A DNA stretch of 64,000 nucleotides from Marinobacter sp. LQ44 (lineage in GTDB: Bacteria > Pseudomonadota > Gammaproteobacteria > Pseudomonadales > Oleiphilaceae), in contig NZ_CP014754.1 of the NCBI RefSeq assembly GCF_001447155.2, positions 2,914,001 through 2,978,000 of the forward strand. The letters are read 5' to 3'. Each line of letters begins with the position of its first letter. The first letter of the stretch is position 1. Below, one piece after another: positions 33,175 to 42,781 of the stretch. A program made the position numbers and the translations under genes. The notes beneath the pieces are model-generated. The model was given only the letters and a program-made list of their open reading frames with translations. It did not search any database and had not been told where the DNA came from.

Positions 33175-35289
33175 GTGTCACGACTGACCGATTTGATTGC
33201 CAAGGCAAAAGCCAAAGACGCGGCGTTAGGGGCCGAGCTGGATCGAGAGTTCAGAATGCTGTCGTCACGGTTACCCTTCGGGCTGAACTTCGAGCGTCAT
33301 AGCCCGGAAGCGGTAGAATTGCCGCTGCGACCGATTCGGAAGGGTGACAAGGTACGCGTATTGCCGGAGCGTGGCTCCACCAAGAAAGGCGATCAGCGGC
33401 TATGGCAGGTGAAGAGCATCCAAAGAGCTAAGAAGTTCGCTGTTTTGGAGTTACTGGGTGCCGAAGAGAGCGAAACGCAAACCGTGGCGCTGGATGACTT
33501 GGTGGTGGTAGCCGAGTTCCGCGACACCATCTATCCAGGGCTAGTCAGTACGGGCAAGGTACAGCGTGGGGAAGACAAGCCATGCCATACAGTCATTAAT
33601 GGTGAAAACTACCATGCCCTGAAAGCACTGACCTACACCCATCGCGGCAAAGTGGATGCGATCTATATAGACCCACCCTACAACACCGGGGCGAAGGACT
33701 GGAAGTATAACAACGACTATGTTGAAAGCGATGATCAATATCGTCACAGCAAATGGTTGGCCATGATGGAGCGCCGCTTATTAGTGGCGAAAGAGCTGCT
33801 GAATCCGGTGGATTCAGTGTTAATAGTTGCGATTGACGAAAAAGAATATTTGCGGTTGGGTTTGTTGTTAGAGCAAACCTTTCCAGATGCGCGCATTCAG
33901 ATGGTGACTGCTGTTATCAATCCTCGCGCTGGCGTGGCGAGGCCTGATGAGTTTACGCGAACTGAAGAGTATCTATATATCGTCCAATTTGGCTCGTCGA
34001 GTGTGTTGGCGGCCCCAATGTCGGGGGAAGAGGTTCCTGTAAAGAATACTTCCCCGATATGGTTTTCTCTCATGAGAACTGGATCGAATAGTTCACGAGA
34101 AGCTCGACCAAATTTGTTTTATCCGATATGGGTAAGATCCGATGGCTCTTTGCACTCAGTAGGCGAGACAATTCCGTTGGGCGCTGACAGAGAAGAGGTA
34201 AAACCTCCATCCCCGGATGTCAGTGCCGTTTGGCCTATTCGTCCGGATGGTTCTGAGAATACTTGGCAACTTGGCTCAGTATCAGTTCGTGCTGCATTTC
34301 GAGAAGGCTCTGCTCGGCTTAATGTCTCTGGGACACGATTTACAGTAAATTATCTTAGGGCGGCTGAAAAACGTCGCATTGAAAATGGTGAGATTGATGT
34401 TCTTGGGAAGGATGAGTCAGGCGCGCTGATCCTTCGCCATAGGGAAGGGGCTGTTCGATTAACAAGGCCGCGAACAGTCTGGACAAGTCCCGCTCATGAC
34501 GCCGGTTTGTATGGCTCGACATTGCTGCGCTCGTTAATTCCGAATAGAAAATTTCCCTTTCCGAAATCGCTCTATGCTGTCGAAGATGCACTTCGTTTCT
34601 TTGTGGCCAAAAAATCCGAAGCCATAGTTCTCGACTTCTTTTCGGGTTCAGGTACCACGGCCCACGCTGTAATGCGCCTGAATAAGCAGGATGGTGGGCG
34701 CCGCCAGTGCATTTCAGTAACAAATAATGAGGTTGCCGCTGACGAGCAGAAAGCATTGCGTAAAGAAGGCTTAAGGCCTGGCGATCCGGGCTGGGAAAAA
34801 TTAGGCATCTGCGACTACATCACCAAACCCCGCGTTGCTGCGGCTATCACCGGGAAGATACCGGACGGTGAGCCGATTAAGGGAGATTACAAGTTTACTG
34901 ATGAATTCCCTATGTCGGATGGCTTCGAGGAGAACGCCGAGTTTTTCACCTTGACGTATGAAACCCCGTTATCGGTCAGCCACAACCTGGCGTTTAGCCG
35001 AGTTGCGCCGCTGCTGTGGTTGCGCGCTGGGGCGCGTGGGCGTCGTATTGAGAAGCTTCCCGCCGATGGATGGGCTGTGGCCGATGCCTATGCACTGTTA
35101 AACAACGTGGATGCAGCTACACCCTTTATCGAGGCACTGGCCCAGGTGGATGGGGTACGCATTGCCTATATCGTTACCGACGATGACCGCCGCTTCCAGG
35201 CAATCGCCAAGCGGTTGCCCGATGGCGTTGAGCCAGTGCGCCTGTACGAGTCTTATCTCACCAACTTCAGCTTCACCAACGGAGAATAA
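33175..35289 (+). CDS. mod: Type III restriction-modification system, methyltransferase subunit Mod
   Basis: A 704-residue protein from GTG 33175 with AGGAG about 8 nt upstream. Motif IV DPPYNTG lies at residues about 165-171 and the AdoMet-binding FSGSGTTAHAV motif at about 489-499. This beta-class order is standard for Mod proteins, which methylate the N6 of adenine in an asymmetric site and supply target recognition. The variable middle (about residues 230-470) is the target-recognition region. The N-terminal 110 residues are an additional domain not in all Mod proteins. The res gene begins 4 nt after the stop, so the pair is an operon and Mod would protect the host. Confidence 0.93.
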   Translation: MSRLTDLIAKAKAKDAALGAELDREFRMLSSRLPFGLNFERHSPEAVELPLRPIRKGDKVRVLPERGSTKKGDQRLWQVKSIQRAKKFAVLELLGAEESETQTVALDDLVVVAEFRDTIYPGLVSTGKVQRGEDKPCHTVINGENYHALKALTYTHRGKVDAIYIDPPYNTGAKDWKYNNDYVESDDQYRHSKWLAMMERRLLVAKELLNPVDSVLIVAIDEKEYLRLGLLLEQTFPDARIQMVTAVINPRAGVARPDEFTRTEEYLYIVQFGSSSVLAAPMSGEEVPVKNTSPIWFSLMRTGSNSSREARPNLFYPIWVRSDGSLHSVGETIPLGADREEVKPPSPDVSAVWPIRPDGSENTWQLGSVSVRAAFREGSARLNVSGTRFTVNYLRAAEKRRIENGEIDVLGKDESGALILRHREGAVRLTRPRTVWTSPAHDAGLYGSTLLRSLIPNRKFPFPKSLYAVEDALRFFVAKKSEAIVLDFFSGSGTTAHAVMRLNKQDGGRRQCISVTNNEVAADEQKALRKEGLRPGDPGWEKLGICDYITKPRVAAAITGKIPDGEPIKGDYKFTDEFPMSDGFEENAEFFTLTYETPLSVSHNLAFSRVAPLLWLRAGARGRRIEKLPADGWAVADAYALLNNVDAATPFIEALAQVDGVRIAYIVTDDDRRFQAIAKRLPDGVEPVRLYESYLTNFSFTNGE

Positions 35290-35292
35290 CGG

Positions 35293-37881
35293 ATGAAGTT
35301 CACGCTCAAAGACTATCAGCGCGACGCCGTCCGCGATTCCTTGAATAACCTGGGCAAGGCCCGTCGCCTTTGGCACAGTGAAGCCGACAGGACGGCATTC
35401 TCACTTACTGCGGTAACCGGCGCGGGTAAAACAGTCATGGCTGCGGCCACGTTCGAGGCGCTGTTTCACGGTGACGATGAGTTCAGCTTTGATGCCGACC
35501 CTGGTGCAGTGGTGATCTGGTTCAGCGATGACCCCTCGTTGAACGAGCAAACCCGCTTTCGTTTTATCGAGGCCAGTGATCGTATTAACTACACCGACTT
35601 GGTGGTGATCGAAAACACCTTCAACAGGCCGAAGTTCCAGGCCGGGAAAATCTACTTTCTCAATACCCAGAAGCTAAGCAAGAATAGCCTACTGGTGCGT
35701 GGCCATGATCCCGAGGAAATGGCGGCTAAAGTGGATGGCACGTTTCCCGACATGCGCCCTGACCTGCGTGCGTACACTATCTGGGATACCATAAAGAACA
35801 CAATTGAAGACCCGGATTTGACGCTGTATCTCGTGCTGGATGAGGCGCACCGGGGTATGGGCAAACAGACGGCAGCTAGCCAGAACGACAGGAATACTAT
35901 CGTTCAACGGCTCATCAATGGCGTGGGTAGCGTCCCCGGCATTCCAGCTGTGTGGGGTATCTCGGCCACTGTGGAGCGATTCAATAAGGCGATTGAGTCA
36001 GCAGGCAAGCACATCAAGCTGCCCAATGTGGAAGTTGATGCGTCCAAGGTGCAAGAGTCCGGCCTTATAAAAGACACCATCCTACTGGATATACCGGACA
36101 ATGTCGGTGACTTTGATACCGTTCTGGTACGTCGAGCAACCGACAAATTGAAAGAGTCCACCGCTGCCTGGGCAGCTTACTCAAAGCAGCAGCAGGAAGC
36201 CCATGTTGTCGTCCCGTTGATGGTTCTGCAGGTTCCCAATACGCCTGACCCCGATGAAATCGGGCGGGCGCTGGATACTATTTTCGAGCGCTACCCTGAG
36301 CTGCCATCTGTCAGCGTGGCGCACGTTTTCGGGGATCACACCACACAGCGCTTCGGTAACCGCGACGTGCCCTACATCGAGCCTCAGCGAGTCGAGGAGT
36401 CAACCTGGGTGCGGGTGTTGATCGCCAAGGATGCCATCAGCACAGGCTGGGATTGTCCGCGAGCTGAGGTCATGGTTTCTTTCCGTGCAGCCAAGGACAA
36501 GAACCACATTACCCAGTTGCTGGGCCGTCTGGTGCGTTCGCCACTGGCTCGCCGTATCCCTGGTAATGACCGCTTAAATGCGGTGGACTGCTTACTGCCA
36601 AAATTCAATCGCAAGGCTGTAGAGCAGGTTGTCGATGAGTTGACGACCGGTAGCGAGGCAGCAACGCCAGGCCGCGTCTTGCTCGACTATATCGAAGTGG
36701 TACCGAACCCTGCTGTCTCACCTGCCGTGTGGGACGCGTTCGAGGCGTTACCGTCGCAGACACGCCCGCAGCGTGGTGCCAAGCCTGCTGTCAGGTTGAC
36801 TGCGCTGGCCCATGAGTTGGCGTCCGACGATATCCTCCCTGGTGCAGGCAGGCTGGCCCATGCCGAAATGCACGCATCCCTGGATAAGTTTCAGGCCGAC
36901 AACGCAGCCAAGATCAAGGATAAGCGGCAGTCCGTGTTGGTTGTGGACGGCAAGACAGTGAAAGCGGACATGCTGGGCCAGGGGCGCAGCCTGGAACAGT
37001 TCTGGGAAGATGCCGACGTGGCGGTAATCGACGACGCCTACCGGCGCGCAGCTCGCATTTTCAGCCCGGCGATTGCCCATTCGTATGTTGACCATTTGGC
37101 CAGCCAGGAGGCCGACCGGGATGACGACCCGGAAGCATTCCTGGAAGCCATCGTTGAAGCTCGCGTAACCGTTGCTGGCTTGGGCCTGGTTATGGAGGCA
37201 CAAGCTTATTTCGATGCCGAGGCGGACAAACTGGCGAAGGCCTGGCTGTCCAAGTATCGGGAGCAGATCAAGGCCCTGAGCGATGATCGAAGGGAATCCT
37301 ATCGGCAGATCATCGAAATGAGCACGGAGCCGCAAGACGCAGGGTTGCTGAAGCCAGAGGCCCGTTATGAGGCGACCAAGGCGAACGAAAACGGCAAGGT
37401 GAGAGTCTTCACGGCCTGGGATAGTCACTTGCTATGCGATCAAGCAGGAAAGTACCCGGCTGACATGAATGACTGGGAGCGTACCGTTGTCGAGACTGAA
37501 TCGGCCAGGCCGGGCTTCACATCTTGGTACCGCAATCCGCAGCAGCCAGGGCAGTCGTCGCTGGGTATCGCCTACCAGGAAGCTGGCCAGTACAAAATCC
37601 TGCGCCCTGATTTCATCTTCTTTGCCGAGCAAGATGGCCAAGTCGTCGCGGATATTGTTGACCCACATGGACTCCACTTAGCCGATGCTTTGCCCAAACT
37701 GCAAGGACTAGCTATGTATGCAGAGAGGCACGCCGGTGCATACCGCCGCGTTGAATCAGTGGCAGAAGTGAAGGATAAACTTAGAGTACTTGACCTGACC
37801 AAGTCTGAGGTACGACAAGCCATCACTGATGCCACAGAGACCGCTGGATTGTTTAGTAGCATATTGGCTGACGACTATTAA
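35293..37881 (+). CDS. res: Type III restriction-modification system, helicase-endonuclease subunit Res
   Basis: An 862-residue protein. The SF2 helicase shows Q-like LKDYQRDAV (residues 5-13), Walker A TGAGKT (about 42-47), LVLDEAHRG (about 180-188), ISATVERF (about 220) and a C-terminal RecA domain with STGWDCPRAEVMVSFR and QLLGRLVRSP. The candidate nuclease region near residue 770 reads RPDFIFFAEQDGQVVADIVDPHG, where the PD is present but the usual E/D-x-K is replaced by D-I-V-D. This variant seems common in one Res subgroup. It cleaves unmethylated DNA together with Mod after ATP-driven sensing of two sites. Confidence 0.92.
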   Translation: MKFTLKDYQRDAVRDSLNNLGKARRLWHSEADRTAFSLTAVTGAGKTVMAAATFEALFHGDDEFSFDADPGAVVIWFSDDPSLNEQTRFRFIEASDRINYTDLVVIENTFNRPKFQAGKIYFLNTQKLSKNSLLVRGHDPEEMAAKVDGTFPDMRPDLRAYTIWDTIKNTIEDPDLTLYLVLDEAHRGMGKQTAASQNDRNTIVQRLINGVGSVPGIPAVWGISATVERFNKAIESAGKHIKLPNVEVDASKVQESGLIKDTILLDIPDNVGDFDTVLVRRATDKLKESTAAWAAYSKQQQEAHVVVPLMVLQVPNTPDPDEIGRALDTIFERYPELPSVSVAHVFGDHTTQRFGNRDVPYIEPQRVEESTWVRVLIAKDAISTGWDCPRAEVMVSFRAAKDKNHITQLLGRLVRSPLARRIPGNDRLNAVDCLLPKFNRKAVEQVVDELTTGSEAATPGRVLLDYIEVVPNPAVSPAVWDAFEALPSQTRPQRGAKPAVRLTALAHELASDDILPGAGRLAHAEMHASLDKFQADNAAKIKDKRQSVLVVDGKTVKADMLGQGRSLEQFWEDADVAVIDDAYRRAARIFSPAIAHSYVDHLASQEADRDDDPEAFLEAIVEARVTVAGLGLVMEAQAYFDAEADKLAKAWLSKYREQIKALSDDRRESYRQIIEMSTEPQDAGLLKPEARYEATKANENGKVRVFTAWDSHLLCDQAGKYPADMNDWERTVVETESARPGFTSWYRNPQQPGQSSLGIAYQEAGQYKILRPDFIFFAEQDGQVVADIVDPHGLHLADALPKLQGLAMYAERHAGAYRRVESVAEVKDKLRVLDLTKSEVRQAITDATETAGLFSSILADDY

Positions 37882-38470
37882 AATCCTCCCGCGGGAAATC
37901 GTACGGGAAAAGGGTAAATCGCCTCGGAAGAAAAAATAACGAAGCGGGCACACGGATGTGCCTTTGATCCCGCTGCCGGCTGTGGTGGCCGTCTGTTCGA
38001 GATGAAAATCTGCTGCGCATAATCTGGGGTTATGGTGACCCCCTCAACCTTCAGCAACGTCGCCACCGGCTTTCCTGTCTTGTGCTTTCTCTCGACGTAA
38101 ATGAACGAAACAATGAAGCAAGCGGCACGGCGCTCGCTCGCACCAGATCAAGTTTCTCCTGTCCTGCTGAAGCCTGAAGCGCGGGTCGCTTTTGGCGCCC
38201 GGCCTGAACACGCGTGATGCACGCTTGGTTGGATGACCACTACTGGTAGAGGCAGTTATAGCTCTCGGAACCATTGCATTCAGCAAATGCATTGTAAGTG
38301 CTCAGCGCGGCCCTTTTCTGTGTCCATTACGCAAGATGACGATTTCAGTGCAAAGGTCAAAATTCCACGGCCGGAAAAAATGCCCTAGAAACCGTGGACA
38401 CACCATGGACACAATTTGGACACAGACAAATAAAAAGGGCCTACGTTTTCACGTAAGCCCTTGAAAAATA
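37882..38470. other. Gene-free stretch between the type III system and tRNA-Arg
   Basis: About 590 bases. Short open frames exist but none looks real. The right end (38380-38430) reads like vestigial integrase-adjacent sequence, with repeated GTGGACACACC-type words, and ends with the tRNA terminator hairpin. This is the expected island-chromosome junction, but I find no copy of the tRNA 3' end elsewhere in the window. Confidence 0.5.
38429..38460 (-). terminator. Rho-independent terminator of tRNA-Arg
   Basis: Read on the minus strand, GGGCTTACGT and ACGTAGGCCC pair (one mismatch) around a GAAA loop, followed by TTTTTATTT. It directly follows the tRNA. Confidence 0.82.
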
Positions 38471-38547
<77 letters not shown>

Positions 38548-38637
38548 ATTCGAAATTGTTGATTGCTCGTCAATTTCGAGTGCGCAATCTTACGTGCGCC
38601 GGACGCGTCTGTCCAGCCCCTCGCGGTAACTCTGTTT

Positions 38638-39183
38638 TCACACCTTCGGCAGTTTCTGTTCCGGTGTGATACTGACCAGATCAGTGTCATTGCTGAAGGT
38701 GACTTCGCCGTCCTGCATCGACACCTGTAGCGTCATTGAGCGCTCCACCAGGCGAGCCAGTGCGGCGGTGTTTTCGGCGGGAAGGTCGACGATGGTCAGG
38801 TTGCCAAATCTTTCCAGCTTGTTATGGTGTTTCTTCCACCACACCGGCACCGCGCGGCCACCGTAGGTATACAGAATGACCTGCTGCGACCGGTTGCAGG
38901 CTTTGCGAACCCGGTCTTCGTCTGGCAGGCCCAACTCTACCCAGAGTTCGATGTCATCGGTCAGGGATTTCTGCCACAGCTCCGGTTCGTCATCGGTGCT
39001 CAGGCCTTTGGTAAACTCCAGCGTATCTGTGGCGTTCAGGGCAAAGGCCAGCAGCCGGATCATCATTCGCTCATCGGTTTCTGACGGGTGGCGGGCGATG
39101 GTCAGGTGGTGGTCGGCGTAGTAATGCCGGTCCATATCCGCGATATGGAGTGTGGCTTTGAAAATAGTGGCTTTCAGCGCCAT
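38638..39183 (-). CDS. yaeQ: YaeQ-family protein
   Basis: A 181-residue protein matching YaeQ end to end: MALKATIFKATLHIADMDRHYYADHHLTIARHPSETDERMM, then LPDEDRVRKACNRSQQVILYTYGG and VPVWWKKHHNKLERF. The fold belongs to the PD-(D/E)XK nuclease superfamily by published structure, and E. coli YaeQ has been linked to suppression of RfaH loss, but its molecular role is unsettled. First gene of the conserved chromosomal side next to the tRNA; divergent from cidA/lrgB. Confidence 0.93.
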   Translation of the reverse strand: MALKATIFKATLHIADMDRHYYADHHLTIARHPSETDERMMIRLLAFALNATDTLEFTKGLSTDDEPELWQKSLTDDIELWVELGLPDEDRVRKACNRSQQVILYTYGGRAVPVWWKKHHNKLERFGNLTIVDLPAENTAALARLVERSMTLQVSMQDGEVTFSNDTDLVSITPEQKLPKV

Positions 39184-39252
39184 TGAGCGTCCTGTGTTTT
39201 GGGTGGCAGGGCAGTAGTGTAGAGCAATTTTGACTTGGCAGGGCAGAGCGGC

Positions 39253-39618
39253 ATGGTGATGTTGTGGGGATTTCTGGTTCTGGTGGGGTTCTTTTTGCTG
39301 GGCGAAGCACTGCGGGTTCTGGTGGGCTTACCCGTGAGTGGCGGTGTGTTGGGCATGGTTATGGTCACGCTGAAACTGATGCTCCGCGGGCGGATAACGA
39401 ATGAGCTTGCTGCCGCCAGCCAGGGTTTGATTTCGGTGTTGGTGGTACTGATTACCCCCGGCGTTGTGGGTGTGTTTTTTATTGCAGACCAGTTCGCCGG
39501 GCATTGGGGTGCGGTGGTGGTGGCACTGGTGATTGGCACTTTGCTCAGCGTGTTCACCACGCTGTTGCTGATGAAAAAACTCACCGGTGGTCAGGCTGGA
39601 GGCAACCGCAATGGCTGA
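39253..39618 (+). CDS. CidA/LrgA-family holin-like membrane protein
   Basis: A 121-residue protein with four predicted transmembrane helices. LLGEALRVLVGLPVSGGVLGMVMV and LISVLVVLITPGVVGVFF are typical CidA/LrgA stretches. ATG 39253 is preferred to an upstream TTG. These proteins form holin-like pores that influence murein hydrolase export, programmed lysis or pyruvate/glycolate passage together with LrgB. The stop overlaps the lrgB start by 8 nt, so the two are made together. Confidence 0.85.
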   Translation: MVMLWGFLVLVGFFLLGEALRVLVGLPVSGGVLGMVMVTLKLMLRGRITNELAAASQGLISVLVVLITPGVVGVFFIADQFAGHWGAVVVALVIGTLLSVFTTLLLMKKLTGGQAGGNRNG

Positions 39619-40336
39619 CCAGACTGGCTCGCTAAACGCTGTAGTGTCTGCTTGGACGTCGGGGCCTATGCTTTCCATTGGCCTGACTCTGGGAGCGTTT
39701 ATTGCCGCGCAATGGTTGTTTGCCCGGCTTGGGCGCCCCTTGTGGCTGCCGCCAGTGCTGATCGCGGCGCTGCTTCTGGCGGCAGTGGTGGCCATCAGTG
39801 GCCTCGGGTTTGAACGCTATGAGCAGGGCGCACGTTGGCTAACGGTGCTGCTGGGGCCGGCAACGGTTGCGCTTGGTGTTCCCTTGTATCAGCAAATGCA
39901 TCACATCCGGGCGCTGTGGCGACCAATTATGGTGACGCTGCCCCTGGCCGCTAGCCTGGCGGCGTTCTATGCCCTGGCTATTGCCTGGTTGATGGGGGCG
40001 GCGCCCATGGTTCTGGCATCACTGGCGCCGAAATCCGTTACGGCGCCCATTGCCATGGGTATCACTGAGGAGTTGGGTGGGTCGGTGTCGCTTACATTGG
40101 GTGGATTGCTGATCACCGGCGTGCTGGCCTCGCTGTTCGTGGATTGGTGCGCCCGCTGGCTCCGGATTACCGACGACCGCATCATCGGTTTTGCCCTTGG
40201 GCTCAATGGTCACGCCATTGGCACGGCCCGTGCGTTTGAGATCAGCCACACGGCTGGCGCCTTTGCGTCTCTGGGGATGGGGCTAACGGGTGTATTTACG
40301 GCGTTATTCCTGCCGCTGGCCTTCTGGATGATCTGA
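39611..40336 (+). CDS. LrgB/CidB-family membrane protein
   Basis: A 241-residue protein with about six to seven transmembrane segments. ATG 39611 overlaps the end of the cidA-like gene. Conserved LrgB signatures include VALGVPLYQQMHHIRALWRPIM, LAPKSVTAPIAMGITEELGG and GFALGLNGHAIGTARAFE. LrgB works with the CidA/LrgA protein; in plants and bacteria related proteins carry glycolate or pyruvate. The pair is complete and intact. Confidence 0.92.
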   Translation: MADQTGSLNAVVSAWTSGPMLSIGLTLGAFIAAQWLFARLGRPLWLPPVLIAALLLAAVVAISGLGFERYEQGARWLTVLLGPATVALGVPLYQQMHHIRALWRPIMVTLPLAASLAAFYALAIAWLMGAAPMVLASLAPKSVTAPIAMGITEELGGSVSLTLGGLLITGVLASLFVDWCARWLRITDDRIIGFALGLNGHAIGTARAFEISHTAGAFASLGMGLTGVFTALFLPLAFWMI

Positions 40337-40386
40337 TACATTTATTAGCAAAAAGTTAAGTACAAATGGTTGCAATTCTCGTTTGT

Positions 40387-40402
40387 AATGACAATAATTA
40401 TC
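40387..40402 (+). promoter_or_regulatory. Fur box upstream of bfd
   Basis: AATGACAATAATTATC matches the Fur consensus AATGATAATCATTATC at 14 of 16 positions and lies 33 bp before the bfd start. Fur with iron should repress bfd, as in other gammaproteobacteria. Confidence 0.85.
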
Positions 40403-40434
40403 ACTAACTTTTATGGCGTTAGTGAGAGACAGCT

Positions 40435-40641
40435 ATGTACGTCTGCCTTTGCCACGGGGTAACTGATCGAGAAATCCGGGAAGCCGCTGAAGAAGGGGTA
40501 TCCTCTATGCGTCAACTTGGCAAACAGCTGGGTGTGGGTACCCAGTGTGGCCGTTGCGCCTGTACGGCCCGGGAAATACTCCGTGAGAGCCGGTCGCCGG
40601 ATTACCTCTCGCTGGCGAACATGCTTGCCCAACCGGCCTGA
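40435..40641 (+). CDS. bfd: Bacterioferritin-associated ferredoxin
   Basis: A 68-residue protein with four cysteines in the Bfd order: MYVCLCHGVT (C4, C6) and GTQCGRCACTARE (C38, C41), ligating one [2Fe-2S] cluster. In Pseudomonas, Bfd docks on bacterioferritin and passes electrons to release stored iron. Its position behind a Fur box and just before the bfr gene fits iron-starvation control and a functional pair. Confidence 0.95.
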   Translation: MYVCLCHGVTDREIREAAEEGVSSMRQLGKQLGVGTQCGRCACTAREILRESRSPDYLSLANMLAQPA

Positions 40642-40758
40642 CTGCCTCGTTATTGCCCCGCATTTTCAATTGCGACTTTTTTACAGTCGCGGTTTTTTAT
40701 CGGCACTTAACGGTCTATCCTTGTGTATTATAGCATTCAACACACAAGGAACCCGGTT

Positions 40759-41235
40759 ATGAAAGGCGATAAGAAAGTTATCCAATACCTCAACAAGGCT
40801 CTTGCCAATGAGCTGACTGCCATCAACCAGTATTTCCTGCATTCCAGAATGTACAAGGACTGGGGCATCACGAAGCTGGCAGAAAAGGAATACGAAGAGT
40901 CCATCGACGAGATGAAGCACGCCGACGAGCTGATCGAGCGAATTCTCTTTCTTGAGGGGCTGCCTAACCTGCAGGACCTGAACAAGCTGCTGATCGGTGA
41001 GAACGTGGAAGAGATGCTCCAGTGCGATTTGAAACTGGAGTTGGCTGGCCATGCAGACTACGTCGAAGCCGTTGCCTACTGTGATCAGGTCAAGGATTAC
41101 ACCTCCCGGGAAATCTTCCGCCGTATTCTGGAGAGCGAAGAAGAACACATCGACTGGCTGGAAACCCAGCTGGAAATGATTTCCCAGATGGGCATTCAGA
41201 ATTATATTCAGCTGCAGTCCGGTGCATCTGAGTAA
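40759..41235 (+). CDS. bfr: Bacterioferritin
   Basis: A 158-residue ferritin-fold protein; ATG 40759 follows AAGGAACC. Iron ligands of the ferroxidase centre are present: E18 ([10 protein letters not shown]), E51 and H54 (DEMKHAD), E94, E127 and H130 ([11 protein letters not shown]). Met 52 (EMKH) is the haem axial ligand, distinguishing Bfr from other ferritins. It forms a 24-subunit shell that oxidises and stores iron. The bfd gene upstream supplies its reductant. A terminator-like hairpin follows. Confidence 0.96.
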   Translation: MKGDKKVIQYLNKALANELTAINQYFLHSRMYKDWGITKLAEKEYEESIDEMKHADELIERILFLEGLPNLQDLNKLLIGENVEEMLQCDLKLELAGHADYVEAVAYCDQVKDYTSREIFRRILESEEEHIDWLETQLEMISQMGIQNYIQLQSGASE

Positions 41236-41242
41236 CATCTGA

Positions 41243-41278
41243 CCGGCACTCGCCATAACGGGCGTGTGCCGGGTTTCA
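41243..41278 (+). terminator. Terminator after bfr
   Basis: CCGGCACTCGCC and GGCGTGTGCCGG pair with one internal mismatch. A U-rich tract occurs slightly further on (GGTTTTTTC at about 41284-41292). Confidence 0.6.
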
Positions 41279-41393
41279 TTTGCCCGGTTTTTTCGGTCTG
41301 GGTCCCCGAAATCGCCTGATAACGGTTAGAATGTTCCGGTTGACGTTCTGAATCATCCGGATCCTGCCGGATACCACTGACCGGGAGACTGCA

Positions 41394-42749
41394 ATGGACC
41401 TGTCCTGTTTCAAGGCCTACGACCTTCGTGGCCGAGTACCTGATCAACTCAACCCCACCCTGGCAGAGAAAATCGGCCGCGCCTATGTGGAGATCACCGG
41501 CGCAAAGAAAGTGATCGTCGGCTACGACATCCGCCTGTCCAGCCCAGATATCACCGAGGCTCTCAGCTCCGGCCTGATGGCCGCGGGTGCCGATGTTTAT
41601 GACGTCGGCCTGTGTGGCACCGAGCAGGTGTATTTTGCGACCAGCCACTACGGCATGGACGGTGGCATCATGGTCACTGCCAGCCACAACCCGAAAGACC
41701 ACAACGGCATGAAAATGGTCGGCCCCGAGTCGCGGCCGATCAGCTCCGACAACGGCCTGAACGACATTCGGGACCGGGTTCTCGAGCCCTTCGCCAACGC
41801 CCCGGAACAGGGCCGTTACGAAACGCTGGAAGTGATGAGTGCCTACGTAGACCACCTTCTGGGCTACATCGATGCGGCCAGCCTCAAGCCCATGACCATC
41901 GTCTGCAACGCGGGTAACGGTGGTGCGGGACTGGTGATTGACGAACTGGAACAGCGCCTGCCGTTCGAGTTCGTGAAAGTGCACCACCAGCCGGATGGCC
42001 ACTTCCCCAACGGCGTACCCAACCCGATCCTGCCGGAGAACCGCACCGCCACCGCCGACGCCGTGATCGAACATGGCGCCGCCATGGGCATCGCCTGGGA
42101 CGGCGACTACGACCGCTGCTTCTTCTTCGACGAAAACGGCCGGTTCATTGAAGGCTACTACGTCGTGGGCCTGCTGGCTGACCAGTTCCTGCGCAAGACC
42201 GGCGGTGGCAAAGTCATCCACGACCCCCGCCTCACCTGGAACACCCTGGACCTGGTCAAAGCCGCTGGCGGCCAAGCCATCGAAAGCAAAACCGGCCACG
42301 CTTTCATCAAGCAGAGAATGCGCGACGAAGACGCCGTCTACGGCGGCGAAATGAGCGCCCACCACTACTTCCGCGACTTCGCCTACTGCGACAGCGGCAT
42401 GATTCCCTGGCTATTGATCGCCGAGCGCCTGTGCCAGTCCGGCCAGACGCTGTCGTCTTTGATCGACGCCAGAATCGAAGCCTACCCCGCCAGCGGCGAA
42501 ATCAACCGCACCATCAACGATCCCCCCAAGGTCATCGCCGCCATCGAAGCCAAATACTCCGTGGGAGCCAAGAGCGTCAGCTTCGTAGACGGCCTGAGCG
42601 TCGAATTCGACAACTGGCGCTTCAACCTCCGGATGTCCAACACCGAACCGGTGGTTCGCCTGAACGTGGAATCCAGGGCAGACAAAGCGTTGATGGAGGC
42701 GAAAACGGAAGAGTTACTGCAGGAAATGGACAGACTGAACAAGGATTAA
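41394..42749 (+). CDS. Phosphomannomutase (alpha-D-phosphohexomutase family)
   Basis: A 451-residue, full-length enzyme that interconverts mannose-6-phosphate and mannose-1-phosphate, feeding GDP-mannose for LPS and exopolysaccharide. The active-site phosphoserine loop is TASHNPKDHNGMK (about residues 97-109). The metal loop DGDYDRCFF is near 237-245. The sugar loop GGEMSAHHYFRDF is near 318-330 and the phosphate-binding RMSNTEP near 416-422. It is of the CpsG/ManB branch. No polysaccharide genes adjoin; it stands alone between bfr and a large palindrome. Confidence 0.9.
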   Translation: MDLSCFKAYDLRGRVPDQLNPTLAEKIGRAYVEITGAKKVIVGYDIRLSSPDITEALSSGLMAAGADVYDVGLCGTEQVYFATSHYGMDGGIMVTASHNPKDHNGMKMVGPESRPISSDNGLNDIRDRVLEPFANAPEQGRYETLEVMSAYVDHLLGYIDAASLKPMTIVCNAGNGGAGLVIDELEQRLPFEFVKVHHQPDGHFPNGVPNPILPENRTATADAVIEHGAAMGIAWDGDYDRCFFFDENGRFIEGYYVVGLLADQFLRKTGGGKVIHDPRLTWNTLDLVKAAGGQAIESKTGHAFIKQRMRDEDAVYGGEMSAHHYFRDFAYCDSGMIPWLLIAERLCQSGQTLSSLIDARIEAYPASGEINRTINDPPKVIAAIEAKYSVGAKSVSFVDGLSVEFDNWRFNLRMSNTEPVVRLNVESRADKALMEAKTEELLQEMDRLNKD

Positions 42750-42781
42750 GATTCTGAGTTGAAACCACGGATGGGCCTCGG

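Noticed and set aside
41208..42365. 385-codon minus-strand frame opposite phosphomannomutase and bfr
   Set aside because: It spans two clear genes in antisense and has no family features; a GC-codon-bias shadow.
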